From assembly GCF_000020325.1 (NCBI RefSeq), contig NC_010730.1, forward strand, positions 1,447,501-1,511,500: 64,000 nucleotides of DNA, read 5' to 3'. Shown piece by piece: positions 38,723-48,242 of the stretch. The stretch is from Sulfurihydrogenibium sp. YO3AOP1. GTDB taxonomy: Bacteria > Aquificota > Aquificia > Aquificales > Hydrogenothermaceae. The notes beneath the pieces are model-generated. The model was given only the letters and a program-made list of their open reading frames with translations. It was not told where the DNA came from and searched no databases. The position numbers were made by a program, and so were the translations under genes. Numbering within the stretch: position 1 is the stretch's first letter; every line of letters begins with the position of its first letter.

Positions 38723-39829
38723 TTATAACACACTTAAAACCTTCCTAACTATTTCATTAATAACCATTATTCCCTTTGGAAGTAGATAAAACCTTCCATC
38801 TTTTATATCTCCATAGCCTTCATCTACTAACTCTTTTAGAAAATCTTTATTCTTAATCAAATCTACATCTATACCCTCTTTAAGCCTCAAGCCTAAGAAG
38901 ATTTTTTCTTCATGCTTTTTCTTTTCATCTAAAACCTCGCTAAACTTAACAGGTTTTATACCTTTTTCAACATTCTCTAAATACTCATTTATATTCTTAG
39001 TATTTCCAAACCTTTCATTATTTACATAAGACCAAGCAGAAACGCCAATGCCGAGAAAGTTTACATCTGTCCAATAAAATAGATTGTGTTTACATTCATA
39101 GCCTTTTTTTGCCCAGTTTGAAAGTTCATATCTTTCAAAGCTTTTGTTATGTAAAGCTTGGTCTATCATTAAAAACATTTGATATGCTAAATCTTCGTCA
39201 GGTAGATGATAAAGTCCTTTTTCTACAAGTGTTCCAAGGGGTGTGTCTTCGTAGGCAGTCAACATATAAGCTGATATGTGAGTTATAGGTAGTGATGTGT
39301 ATATTTCTAAATCTTTTTCAAGGTCTTGCAAAGTTTGGTTTTGAATTCCATAAATCAAATCAAGATTTATGTTAGATATTCCGGCTTTAAGGCAGTTTTC
39401 TATGGTTTTATAGCTATCTTCCGGTTTGTGGTCTCTGCCAAGCATTGTAAGATTTTTTTCTACAAATGATTGATTGCCAATGCTTATTCTGTTTACTCCT
39501 GCATCTTTTATGATTTTAAACTCATTATATTCATATGTTTTTGGATTTATTTCAACCGTTATCTCAAGATTTTTTTGATGCTTTACGTTATTTTTTATAA
39601 ACTCTATTATTTCAGCGATCTTTTCAGGTTTTAGTGTTGATGGTGTTCCGCCTCCAAAGTAGATGGTTTGAATATCAAAATCATTATCTAAGTACATCAA
39701 AAGCTCTTTTTTAAGAGCTTCTACGTACCTATCTTTCAATTTATCTTCTTGCCAAACAAAAGATGTAAAATCACAGTATGGACATTTTATATTGCAAAAT
39801 GGTATGTGTATATAAATTCCTTTTATCAT
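38723..39829 (-). CDS. hemW: Radical SAM coproporphyrinogen-oxidase-family protein HemW
   Basis: 368 residues. The 4Fe-4S motif CNIKCPYCDF is at residues 12-21, and the SAM-site block YFGGGTPSTL follows. HemW lacks the fourth HemN cysteine and acts as a haem chaperone rather than the oxidase; here CPYCDF has no further Cys directly after, as expected (HemN reads CxxxCxxCxC). The C-terminal HemN_C domain is present. It overlaps the upstream helicase gene by four bases. A HemN gene proper starts at the right edge of the window. Confidence 0.9.
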   Translation of the reverse strand: MIKGIYIHIPFCNIKCPYCDFTSFVWQEDKLKDRYVEALKKELLMYLDNDFDIQTIYFGGGTPSTLKPEKIAEIIEFIKNNVKHQKNLEITVEINPKTYEYNEFKIIKDAGVNRISIGNQSFVEKNLTMLGRDHKPEDSYKTIENCLKAGISNINLDLIYGIQNQTLQDLEKDLEIYTSLPITHISAYMLTAYEDTPLGTLVEKGLYHLPDEDLAYQMFLMIDQALHNKSFERYELSNWAKKGYECKHNLFYWTDVNFLGIGVSAWSYVNNERFGNTKNINEYLENVEKGIKPVKFSEVLDEKKKHEEKIFLGLRLKEGIDVDLIKNKDFLKELVDEGYGDIKDGRFYLLPKGIMVINEIVRKVLSVL

Positions 39830-42237
39830 GCTAAGATTAATTCTAAAAATTTTTCTGTAGCCAGTTTATCAAGATGTTCGTTTGCGTTTCCACACTTTGG
39901 AGATAATATACAAGACGGACAACCATTTAAACATTTACAGTTTTTAATGTTTTTGTAAGTTGCTTTTAAAATATCTTCCAATCTTTCAAAACCCGCTTCT
40001 GCGTAGCCTATCCCGCCTTCGTAGCCATCATAAATAAATATACTTGCTTTTTCTGTCTGTGGATGGTAGTTTGTAGACAATCCGCCAATATCCCATCTGT
40101 CATTCATGGCAAAGATGGAATAAATACCAATCATTCCATGCTCAGCTCCATGTAAAGCACCTATGAAAATATTTTTCTCGTTCAGTAATCTTTCAGCTTC
40201 TGTCGTCAAAATCTCAATCTCTGTTTTGGATAGGTTTTTTAAATAATTTTTTATAAAATTAGAATCATTCTCTTTTAAAATTTCTCCAAGTTTTTTGTAT
40301 GGAGTTTTACTATTTGAAACTATGTTTAAAACCATCTCATAGACTGGTTTTTCAAGCTTTCTTTCAAGCAAAGATAAAACTGTTTTCTGACTGTTTTCTA
40401 ATGTATTCTTTTTTATCAAACTTTCATAATAATCCGGAATGGTAAACCATACTGCTTTTGTAGCAAAATTTCTTTCTAAAATTTTTTCATCATCAAACAT
40501 AACATTGTTGATTCTTTTATTAGATTCTATCTCTATTTTTGAGTATCCTATTATCATAGACCTAACATTAACGCTTCCATAAAAGATCTCTATATCTTTA
40601 AATTTTCTTGATTTTTCGATGCTTTGTATTTCTGTCTCTGAAGACAGCACCGGTTGTGTAAAGTAATTTAAATCTGCTTCTTCAACATACACCACCTTAT
40701 CATCATTATCTACGCTAACAACTTTATAAGTTTCTCCGGAATGAATATAAACTGCGTTTGGAAAAGCTTCATAAAATACATACTCTTGATTAAGATTTCC
40801 AATAGAACGATTGGTCTTTATGTCTACTATATCATAACTATCTCCTGCAGACCTGATGCTAAAAGAGATTTTTTTTCTTGATTTGATTTTATCTTTATCA
40901 ATATAAAGAATTTTATCTTCTAAAAGCTCTTTTACCGCTTCTTTTTCTGATGGCTCTATATCCCGAATATGAATAGGAAGTTCTTTAGCTGATAATATTA
41001 GATGTTTTTTAAGAATGTATTTATTTTCAGGATTGATGATTGGCTCTTCTACGTTTCTGTTGAAAATATCTTCAGGATTTTTAAGATAATATTGGTCTAA
41101 GGCATCTTGTTTTGTGATTAGGTAGTTGTATGCTGTTTGGCCTCTTCTGCCGGCTCTTCCAAAGCGTTGCCACATAGCAGCCAGCGTCCCAGGAAAACCT
41201 TTTAAAACAACGCACTGAATCTCTCCAATATCTATACCCATTTCTAACGCACTTGTAGAAAGTACAACTGTTATATCTCCATTAGCTAAGCCTTTTTCTA
41301 TTTCTCTCCTTTCTTCCTGTCTGTATCCAGACCTGTAAGGTTTTACTTTATTTATAAGTTGAAAAAGCTTTCTTTTTATAAGCTCTTTTCTTATGTTTAG
41401 ATAAATAACTTCTATATCTTTTCTGCTGTCTATAAAAACTATCGTTGATGTTCCTGTTTTTAGAAATTCTATTATAATCTCTATAAGTTGATAGTTAGAA
41501 GCTGGCTCTGCGATGTATATTAATTTTTTTGGAGATGGTGCTCCAGATTTTGATATTTCTATAAAATTTTTCTTTCCTGTAAGTTTTTCTGCAAAAAGGC
41601 TTGGGTTTCTAATGGTTGCAGAGTTGCAGATGTATAAAGGCTCTTTACCTGTGTAAAAATTAGCTAATCTGTTTAATCTTCTAAAAATGTTTGCAACATG
41701 AGACCCAAGCACTCCTCTGTAGGCGTGAATTTCGTCAACAACGACAAACTCTAAATTTGTAAAAAATTTATCCCAGCTCCAATGATTTGGCAAAATTCCC
41801 TGATTTAACATATCCGGAGTTGTGATTAAAAAGTTTGGCGGGTTTGACCTAATTCTTGCTCTTTCAGTATTTGAAGTGTCTCCATAGTATGTTTCAACAG
41901 TTGCTTTGATTTTTGTCATTTTTATAAGGTTTTCTATTTTTTCTTTTTGGTCTCTTGCAAGGGCAACAAGGGGAAAAATTAAAATGGCCGTTGTGTCCGG
42001 GTTTTGGTCTATTTTTTCTAAGATTGATAAAGTATAGATTAAAGATTTTCCTGAAGCTGTAGGTGTAGTAACGATTATGTCATTTCCTTTTAGTATCTGC
42101 TCTAAAGCTTCGGCTTGATGGCTGTAAAGTTTTATGCTGTTTTCTTTTATAAGGTTGTTGATTTTTTGAGAATTAAATTCAAATTCTTTGTATTCTGGTT
42201 TTGTAGCCGGTATTAATCTCTCATAGACTTTTTTCAT
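39826..42237 (-). CDS. DEAD/DEAH-box helicase with C-terminal DUF1998 (MrfA-like)
   Basis: 803 residues. SF2 helicase motifs: Q-like YSHQAEAL, Walker A TPTASGKSL, DEIHAYRG, SAT in CNSATIRNP, STSALEMGIDIGEI, and QRFGRAGRRGQ. The C-terminal DUF1998 region ends in four cysteines (NCKCLNGCPSCILSPKCGN), which in MrfA bind zinc. Relatives (YprA/MrfA) help repair mitomycin-type crosslinks. TTTTTCATTTTTC around the start gives no clear ribosome site. It is coupled to hemW by a four-base overlap, likely without functional meaning. Confidence 0.9.
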   Translation of the reverse strand: MKKVYERLIPATKPEYKEFEFNSQKINNLIKENSIKLYSHQAEALEQILKGNDIIVTTPTASGKSLIYTLSILEKIDQNPDTTAILIFPLVALARDQKEKIENLIKMTKIKATVETYYGDTSNTERARIRSNPPNFLITTPDMLNQGILPNHWSWDKFFTNLEFVVVDEIHAYRGVLGSHVANIFRRLNRLANFYTGKEPLYICNSATIRNPSLFAEKLTGKKNFIEISKSGAPSPKKLIYIAEPASNYQLIEIIIEFLKTGTSTIVFIDSRKDIEVIYLNIRKELIKRKLFQLINKVKPYRSGYRQEERREIEKGLANGDITVVLSTSALEMGIDIGEIQCVVLKGFPGTLAAMWQRFGRAGRRGQTAYNYLITKQDALDQYYLKNPEDIFNRNVEEPIINPENKYILKKHLILSAKELPIHIRDIEPSEKEAVKELLEDKILYIDKDKIKSRKKISFSIRSAGDSYDIVDIKTNRSIGNLNQEYVFYEAFPNAVYIHSGETYKVVSVDNDDKVVYVEEADLNYFTQPVLSSETEIQSIEKSRKFKDIEIFYGSVNVRSMIIGYSKIEIESNKRINNVMFDDEKILERNFATKAVWFTIPDYYESLIKKNTLENSQKTVLSLLERKLEKPVYEMVLNIVSNSKTPYKKLGEILKENDSNFIKNYLKNLSKTEIEILTTEAERLLNEKNIFIGALHGAEHGMIGIYSIFAMNDRWDIGGLSTNYHPQTEKASIFIYDGYEGGIGYAEAGFERLEDILKATYKNIKNCKCLNGCPSCILSPKCGNANEHLDKLATEKFLELILA

Positions 42238-42548
42238 TTTTCTACTGTCTCATGGTTTTCTTGTTTAGTTTAAAAAAGAATATTATAACAGATGGTTTGG
42301 ATGAAAAATTAGAAAGTTTTTAATACTTGAATGAAGTTAAGGCTCTTTTTTATGTCTATTTAAAGAAAGATAAAAATGAGATCATTTACTTCGCTGTTGA
42401 ATGACAAGGAAAATAAAAATTTGTCATTTCTGAAGCTGTGCAAAGAATCTCTCACTTTTACCCAATTTCTCACCCTGATGCAATGTATTTTATTGTATAA
42501 TTATTTTGATGGATTTAAATTAATGGAATACCACTTGAAGTATATCAA
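42238..42548. repeat. Gap with a divergent dispersed repeat
   Basis: No gene. At about 42376-42480 a worn unit reads GAGATCATTTACTTCGCTG...AATGACAAGG, with the inverted half TTTGTCATTTCTGAAGC...AAAGAATCTCTCAC and the closing CCAATTTCTCACC. An open frame over it (42376-42627) is a by-product. TATTGTATAATTATTTTG at 42489-42506 holds a TATAAT that may serve the next gene. Confidence 0.65.
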
Positions 42549-42902
42549 ATGTTTGAAAAAGTACTTGGAAAAGAAGATGCTCAAAAAACCGTTGAAATAC
42601 CACAAAAATCTATTAATGAATCCTTAGAGTCTTCTGAAGAAAAATTGAAAACCTCTATTTCAGATAACCTTAAAAAAGAACTTGCTTCTAAGTATGATGT
42701 TGAATTGCTAAGACAAGAAATGAAAACGTTAGAAGTAGAATTTAAGAAAGAGATTGATGTTGTTAGGAAAGAAATTGAAATAACAAGACTGGAATTCAAG
42801 AAAGATTTAAGAATTGCGGTCATCATTTTGATTGCTATTATTGTAATTTTGAATCAAAACTCTTTAGAGCTTTTAGCTAAATTGTTCGGTATCGTTAAAT
42901 AA
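42549..42902 (+). CDS. DUF1640-like coiled-coil membrane protein
   Basis: 117 residues, mostly coiled coil (LRQEMKTLEVEFKKEIDVV, RKEIEITRLEFKKDLRIAV) with one C-terminal membrane helix (IAVIILIAIIVIL). Proteins of this kind, related to the DUF1640/CCDC90 group, are common in Aquificales. The frame is open upstream and codes IPLEVYQ just before the Met, a sequence that usually lies after the start in relatives, but the nearby ATG at 42522 is one base out of frame. The true start may therefore be lost or non-standard. Function unknown. Confidence 0.6.
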   Translation: MFEKVLGKEDAQKTVEIPQKSINESLESSEEKLKTSISDNLKKELASKYDVELLRQEMKTLEVEFKKEIDVVRKEIEITRLEFKKDLRIAVIILIAIIVILNQNSLELLAKLFGIVK

Positions 42903-43209
42903 TATAGCTTCTTTTTAACTGAGGGTGCTGAAATTTTTTTAAGATGTGGAATGAGTATGTAAATATAATTTTACCTTTCCTCGCCATTTTGAAGACTTTA
43001 GTCCTACGGGTCTCTCTTTTATTGTTATTCGAAAGCAAGATAAGAACAAAAATGAGATTCTTCGCTTATGCTTAGATTGACAACAATAATCTCTTTGTTA
43101 AAAACTTTTTAGAACAGTCTCAATGAATATGTGGATATAATTTTACTTTTGCCGGTCAAATTTGAGGACTTTAGTCAGATGGATTACTTCTTTTAATCAT
43201 CTCCTTTAT
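42903..43209. repeat. Gap with worn dispersed repeats
   Basis: No gene. Two similar strings, GAATGAGTATGTAAATATAATTTT (about 42950) and GAATATGTGGATATAATTTT (about 43124), each lead into a decayed core containing GACTTTAGTC. Between them is a unit AATGAGATTCTTCGCTTATGC...GACAACAAT. This looks like a local tandem duplication of about 175 bases inside the repeat family. Confidence 0.55.
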
Positions 43210-44268
43210 CTACTTAATCAATCTTTTTAATTTTGGGTCTAAAGCATCCCTTAAAGCATCACCTAAAAGATTAAAAGCAAGTACTGTTAGAAATATAGCA
43301 ACCCCAGGGGCAAGTATCCATGGATACTGAGATATGGCTGTTATGCTTCTTGCTGATGCAAGCATATTCCCCCAGCTTGCGTAAGGCTCCTGAATTCCAA
43401 GACCAAGCAAGCTCAGCGCACTCTCTCCAAGAATATAACCCGGAATAGCTAAGGTTGCGGCAATCAAAAGATATGAGTAAGTATTTGGTAAAATATGTTT
43501 TATTATAATTCTAAAAGATGAAGCACCATAGCTTTTTGCCGCTAAGACAAAATCCTGCTCTCTAATAGATAAAACCATTCCTCTAATTACCCTTGCAAGT
43601 CCAGCCCAGCCAATAAAAGAAAGTATAACAACTATCAGAAGAAAAACCTCCACAGAAGACAATGTGATTGGAAATACAGCCCTTAGCGTTAGCATAAGAT
43701 AAAAGCCCGGAAATGACATTACAATTTCTGAGATTCTCATCAGAATATTGTCAACTCTTCCGCCAAAGTATCCAGCAATCCCGCCCACTATCGCACCTAT
43801 TAAAAATGAAAGAAAAACTCCAATAAGTCCAATAGATAATGAAATCCTTGATGCATAAAGCATTCTTGAAAATATGTCTCTGCCAAGATTATCAGCACCA
43901 AGCAAAAAAATCTTTCCTTCTTTTACTCCAAAAAGATGTAAGTCTGTTTTAATAAACCCAAGAAGGTAATGAGTATGTCCATGGGTAAAAAAGTATATAG
44001 GATGCTTAACATCATAGTTAATTTTATAGCTTTTTGAAATTGGGTCTATCAATTCGTATTTATAAACAAAAGGTCTAAGATGAAAGTTTCCTTTTTCGTC
44101 AAAAAAATGTATCTGGGTAGGTGGGTGATAAGGTGTATCTCTATGCTGAATGTCGTAAGGATAAGGGGCTATAAAGTCGGCAAAGATTGCTAAAAAGTAA
44201 AAAATCCCAATCAGATAAAGGGATAAATAAGCTAATTTATTTTTCTTTATATACTTAAGCAGCTCCAT
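43210..44268 (-). CDS. ABC transporter permease, peptide/nickel type (DppC/OppC)
   Basis: 352 residues. BPD_transp_1 permease: N-terminal helix plus five more, with the EAA loop VLAAKSYGASSFRIIIKHILPN and the start-up segment LGADNLGRDIFSRMLYASRISL typical of OppC. An extended loop of about 80 residues (DTPYHPPTQIHFFDEKG onward) lies between helix 1 and 2, as in several thermophile homologues. It shares a base with the oppB-type gene (TAATG). No ATPase or binding protein gene is adjacent, so the rest of the transporter must be elsewhere. Confidence 0.93.
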   Translation of the reverse strand: MELLKYIKKNKLAYLSLYLIGIFYFLAIFADFIAPYPYDIQHRDTPYHPPTQIHFFDEKGNFHLRPFVYKYELIDPISKSYKINYDVKHPIYFFTHGHTHYLLGFIKTDLHLFGVKEGKIFLLGADNLGRDIFSRMLYASRISLSIGLIGVFLSFLIGAIVGGIAGYFGGRVDNILMRISEIVMSFPGFYLMLTLRAVFPITLSSVEVFLLIVVILSFIGWAGLARVIRGMVLSIREQDFVLAAKSYGASSFRIIIKHILPNTYSYLLIAATLAIPGYILGESALSLLGLGIQEPYASWGNMLASARSITAISQYPWILAPGVAIFLTVLAFNLLGDALRDALDPKLKRLIK

Positions 44269-45254
44269 TACTTTAAGATTCCTTCAACTTCTCTCATTCT
44301 AATTCTTGGGTCAAGCTTTGCAAGGAGAATGTCGGCTATTAAGTTTCCAATAATAAGCATAATTGCGCCGATGTATAAACCACCCATCACAAGGTATAAA
44401 TCCTGTGATAATACAGCGTCAAGCATTAACATTCCCATTCCAGGCCAGTTTACGATTATTTCTATCAATGCAGCACCGGAAAGCAATGAAGCAATTTCAA
44501 ATCCAAGTATAGTTATAAAAGGATTTAAAGCATTTCTCAAAGCATGTTTTAAAATTATATCCTTTTCTTTTAGTCCCTTTGACCTTGCAAACATTACATA
44601 CTCAGATTGAAGAGATTCTACCATAGCACTTCTTACTAGTCTAACAAGACCGGCTAAAGATGTTATAGCTAAAACAAAAGCCGGTAGGCTCACATGCCAT
44701 AGCCTATCTAAGATTTTTTCAAACAAGCTCATTTGGTCGTAATTTGGGCTAACTGCTCCACCGGTTGGCAGAACTCCTGTTTTAACTGAGAAGAATAATA
44801 AAATAAAAGCCAAAAAGAAGCCGGGTAGAGACATAAACGTAAAAGAAAAAACTTGAACTACTTTATCAATGATGCTATTTTGTTTAACCGCTGCCAAAAC
44901 TCCAAGTGGAACTGCCAAAAGCCATGCTAAAACGCCGGAAGTGATGGATAGAAATAGGGTGTTTCCTATCCTATCTTTGATTAAGTCTAAAACCGACATG
45001 TTGTAGCTAAAAGAGTATCCAAGGTCAAATTTGATGGCATTTATAAGCCATTTAAAGTATTGAACTAAAATTGGTTGGTTTAATCCGTAAGTTTCTTCAA
45101 GCTGTTTTAAAGTTTTTTCTGAGATTTGAGGGTTCATTTTAAGCTGGTCTAAGTAATCACCCGGTGCCATTTGAATGATAAGAAAGGATAAAAAAGTGAT
45201 TCCCAGCAAAATGGGAATCATTTGATAAAGTCTTTTAATAATGTACAAGAACAT
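44268..45254 (-). CDS. ABC transporter permease, peptide/nickel type (DppB/OppB)
   Basis: 328 residues. Signature N-terminus YIIKRLYQMIPILLGITFLSFLII, then ETYGLNQPILVQYFKWL, and the EAA loop FARSKGLKEKDIILKHALRNA with ALIEIIVNWPGMGML. Six hydrophobic helices. It forms the heteromeric channel with the 43210 product. It starts at TAATG overlapping the aminotransferase stop, so it is the sixth of eight tightly packed genes. Confidence 0.94.
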   Translation of the reverse strand: MFLYIIKRLYQMIPILLGITFLSFLIIQMAPGDYLDQLKMNPQISEKTLKQLEETYGLNQPILVQYFKWLINAIKFDLGYSFSYNMSVLDLIKDRIGNTLFLSITSGVLAWLLAVPLGVLAAVKQNSIIDKVVQVFSFTFMSLPGFFLAFILLFFSVKTGVLPTGGAVSPNYDQMSLFEKILDRLWHVSLPAFVLAITSLAGLVRLVRSAMVESLQSEYVMFARSKGLKEKDIILKHALRNALNPFITILGFEIASLLSGAALIEIIVNWPGMGMLMLDAVLSQDLYLVMGGLYIGAIMLIIGNLIADILLAKLDPRIRMREVEGILK

Positions 45255-46450
45255 TACTTTCTCATTAATTTTTTGATGTTAGAAACCGCCTGTCTTATTC
45301 GTTTTTCGTTTTCTACAACAGCAAATCTAACATAACCTTCCCCGTGTTCACCAAAGCCAATACCCGGTGCAACGGCTACCTTTCCTTCTGTTAATAAAAA
45401 CTTACTAAATTCAACAGAACCCATATGTTGGAATTTTTCCGGGATTTTAGCCCATAAAAACATGGTTGCTTTCGGCTTTTGTACATTCCAGCCGGCTTTA
45501 TTTAATCCATCAACAAGAATATCGAGTCTTTTGCTGTAAATATCTCTTGCTTTTTCCACAACTGAATAATCACCTTCCAAGGCGATGATGCTTGCAACCT
45601 GTATAGGTGTAAACATTCCATAATCTAAATAACTTTTTATTCTTTTAAGATTGTATACTAAGGTTTCATTTCCAAGAACAAATCCTACTCTCCAACCAGC
45701 CATTGAAAAACCTTTTGTTAAAGAGTAAGTTTCTACTGCAACATCTTTTGCGCCTTCTACTTGAAGAATGCTTGGAGCTTTATATCCATCGTAACATAAG
45801 TCTCCATATGCAAGGTCATGGACAATCCATAATTTTTTCTTTTTAGCAAATTTAACAATTTCTTTAAAAAATTCTATATCAACTGTCATTGTCGTTGGAT
45901 TGTTTGGAAAGTTTAGAATCAATACCTTTGCTTCAGGGTAAGAGTCTTCATATGTTTCATAAATATTTTTTAAAAACTGCTCTTGTTTTTGAGAGTCATC
46001 CCCTTCAAAAGGTAGCGGAACTGTTAAAACGCTTGCCCCTGCTATTACCGGTGCGTAGTAATGAATAGGATATCTTGGACTTGGCACCATTGCTATATCG
46101 CCCGGCTCAAGCATTGCAAGCATAAGATGCGCTAAACCTTCCTTTGAACCAATGGTCATAATAACTTCTTTTTCCGGGTCTAAATCAACGTCATATCTTT
46201 TTTTATAAAAGTCTGTTATAGCTTTTCTTAATCTTGGAATTCCTTGAGACATAGAATATCTATGGGTTGTTTTCTTTTTGGCTGATTCACAAAGTTTTTC
46301 TATTATATGCGGTGCTGGTGGTAGGTCAGGGTTTCCCATACCAAGGTCTATTATATCTTCACCTTCTTTTCTTAACCTTGCCTTTAAATCATTAACTACA
46401 GCAAAAACGTATTGTGGTAATCTCTTTATTCGCGGAAATTCTTCAACCAT
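45254..46450 (-). CDS. Class I/II aminotransferase, AlaC-like
   Basis: 398 residues, PLP fold type I. Visible: DLGMGNPDLPPAPHI, GSKEGLAHLMLAML, PRYPIHYYAPV, NFPNNPTTM, and the PLP lysine in TYSLTKGFSMAGWRVGF. The pattern is closest to alanine/glutamate-pyruvate transaminases and related LL-diaminopimelate-type enzymes; the substrate cannot be fixed from sequence alone. GGAGTGACAG lies upstream. Neighbours on both sides are unrelated, so the operon is not informative. Confidence 0.85.
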   Translation of the reverse strand: MVEEFPRIKRLPQYVFAVVNDLKARLRKEGEDIIDLGMGNPDLPPAPHIIEKLCESAKKKTTHRYSMSQGIPRLRKAITDFYKKRYDVDLDPEKEVIMTIGSKEGLAHLMLAMLEPGDIAMVPSPRYPIHYYAPVIAGASVLTVPLPFEGDDSQKQEQFLKNIYETYEDSYPEAKVLILNFPNNPTTMTVDIEFFKEIVKFAKKKKLWIVHDLAYGDLCYDGYKAPSILQVEGAKDVAVETYSLTKGFSMAGWRVGFVLGNETLVYNLKRIKSYLDYGMFTPIQVASIIALEGDYSVVEKARDIYSKRLDILVDGLNKAGWNVQKPKATMFLWAKIPEKFQHMGSVEFSKFLLTEGKVAVAPGIGFGEHGEGYVRFAVVENEKRIRQAVSNIKKLMRK

Positions 46451-46462
46451 TCTGTCACTCCT

Positions 46463-47992
46463 TTATTCTAAAATATTCAATGGGTCTACAGGTGTTACAT
46501 TTTTTCTAACTTCAAAATAAATTCCACATTTGTCAGAATTCTTAAGCTTTCCAGCTTTACCTATTACATCTCCTCTATTGACAACCTTTCCTTCTCTAAC
46601 GGATATATCATCCAAATATCCATATACAGTTGTTAATCCGTTATTGTGTCTTATAACTACCAAGTTTCCAAATGCTTTTATTCCATCTCCGGCATAAATA
46701 ACTCTTCCATCTGCAGCAGCTTTTACACTTTGACCGCAGTCTGTTTCTATATCTATACCAAGATGTCTAACCTGTTCGTCATTTTGAAATTTAGCTACAA
46801 CATTACCTTTTACAGGCCATGATAATTTAACACCTTCTAACTTTACAGTCTCTTTTTCGGTTTCTTTTGGTTCAACAGGTTTTGGTAAAGGTGGTTGCTT
46901 GGTCTCTACTTTAACTTGAGTTTCTTCTGACTTTTCTTTTTCTCTCGGTTTTTCAGGTTGTTCTGTTTTAATAGCAACAGTTGCCGGTATTTTCAGTCTT
47001 TGACCATAGTAAACTTTTTCTCTTTTAAGATTGTTTAATGAGATAATATCTTCTTTAGAAACACCAAATTTTTCTGCAATCTTTTCAAGCGTATCTCCTC
47101 TTTTTACTTTATAAACTATAATTTTTGTTTTTTTCTCTTCTTGGGTTGCTTGTTCAGACTCAACCTCTTCTTTAGCTACGCAGACTTCTTGACCGGCCGG
47201 AATTGTTGATTTTGATAAATTATTCCAATTTTTGAGTTTTTCTACAGGTACGTTGAATTTTCTTGAAATTTCATTTAAAGAAACTGTACTTTTGGGTCTA
47301 TAAACTAAAGTACATTCTGAAGCTTTCTTTTGGGTTGTCTCGGCTGTTTTTTCCTCCTTCTTTTCTCCGATACAAATTTTTTCTCCAGCTTTTAGCCACT
47401 TATCAGCCGAAATATTGTTTAATTTTTCTAAGGTTTTAACATTTACGCCAAGTTTTTTAGATACGTGCTTTAATGTTCCACCACGTTTTAAAACATAAAC
47501 TTCACAGCTTGACAAGTCTCTTTTTTCTTGTTCTTTTTGTTCTTGTTTTTGTGCTATTTTTGCGCCTTTTGGGGGTATCTTAAGCTCATCCCCTGCAAAG
47601 ATTTTTTCATCCTTCATACCGTTGTAATCCATAAGTTCTTTAACAGTAAATCCATATTTTTTAGCTATCGTTTCTAATGTATCTCCCTTTTGAACTACAT
47701 AAGTTAATTCTTTATTTCTTTCAGATTCTTTTTTTGATGTCTTTTTAATTTCTTTCTTAGTTTCTTTCTTAGAATTAGTCTCTTTTGTTGGTATTTCTAA
47801 TTTCATTCCATCTCTTATTTTTCTTTCATCTTTTATATTATTTACCTTTTTTATTTCTTCTACGCTAACGTTAAATTTTCTTGCTATTTTCTCAAGTGTA
47901 TCTCCTTTCTGAACTGTGTATGTTTCAGCAAAGGCAATTAAAGGAAAAATAGAAGAAAACAAACCTATTTTAATACTCAATTTTAAACTCAT
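46463..47992 (-). CDS. LysM-repeat protein with degenerate LytM (M23) domain
   Basis: 509 residues from ATG 47992, chosen for GGAGG five bases upstream; the frame runs ten codons further. Signal peptide IGLFSSIFPLIAFA, then five LysM repeats (YTVQKGDTLEKIARKF, YVVQKGDTLETIAKKY, YVLKRGGTLKHVSKKL, TVSLNEISRKF, YKVKRGDTLEKIAEKF), a Pro/Glu-rich linker and a C-terminal M23 domain. That domain keeps HLGID, but the two later zinc/catalytic histidines are replaced (YGYLDD for Y.H., IYFEVR for LHFEVR). It is probably a non-hydrolytic NlpD/EnvC-like activator of an amidase. It overlaps acyP by 23 bases. Confidence 0.88.
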   Translation of the reverse strand: MSLKLSIKIGLFSSIFPLIAFAETYTVQKGDTLEKIARKFNVSVEEIKKVNNIKDERKIRDGMKLEIPTKETNSKKETKKEIKKTSKKESERNKELTYVVQKGDTLETIAKKYGFTVKELMDYNGMKDEKIFAGDELKIPPKGAKIAQKQEQKEQEKRDLSSCEVYVLKRGGTLKHVSKKLGVNVKTLEKLNNISADKWLKAGEKICIGEKKEEKTAETTQKKASECTLVYRPKSTVSLNEISRKFNVPVEKLKNWNNLSKSTIPAGQEVCVAKEEVESEQATQEEKKTKIIVYKVKRGDTLEKIAEKFGVSKEDIISLNNLKREKVYYGQRLKIPATVAIKTEQPEKPREKEKSEETQVKVETKQPPLPKPVEPKETEKETVKLEGVKLSWPVKGNVVAKFQNDEQVRHLGIDIETDCGQSVKAAADGRVIYAGDGIKAFGNLVVIRHNNGLTTVYGYLDDISVREGKVVNRGDVIGKAGKLKNSDKCGIYFEVRKNVTPVDPLNILE

Positions 47993-48242
47993 CAAAGCCT
48001 CCGTCTTTTTCAATAAATTCATATCTAATGCCGTTTACTTCAGCTAAAGGGGGTCCGTTTTCAATAGCGTCAAAAAAAGATTTTAATGTTTCTTCATCTC
48101 CTTCTGCTAAAACTTCAACAGTCCCATCTGGTAGATTTCTAACAAAACCTTTTACTCCAAACTCATCTGCCTTCCTTTTCACAAACTTTCTAAAGCCAAC
48201 ACCATGGACTCTTCCGGCAAAAATTATATGAAGAAGCATCAT
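47970..48242 (-). CDS. acyP: Acylphosphatase
   Basis: 90 residues. It hydrolyses acyl-phosphate bonds. The catalytic Arg is in the loop GRVHGVGFRKF and the catalytic Asn in GFVRNLPDGTVEV; both are intact. The start is ATG 48242, or one codon later. It overlaps mobB by four bases (ATGA) and the LysM gene by 23. Confidence 0.95.
   Translation of the reverse strand: MMLLHIIFAGRVHGVGFRKFVKRKADEFGVKGFVRNLPDGTVEVLAEGDEETLKSFFDAIENGPPLAEVNGIRYEFIEKDGGFDEFKIEY

Noticed and set aside
42376-42627. Plus-strand open frame of 83 codons
   Set aside because: It runs through a dispersed-repeat copy and overlaps the better-supported coiled-coil gene in another frame.
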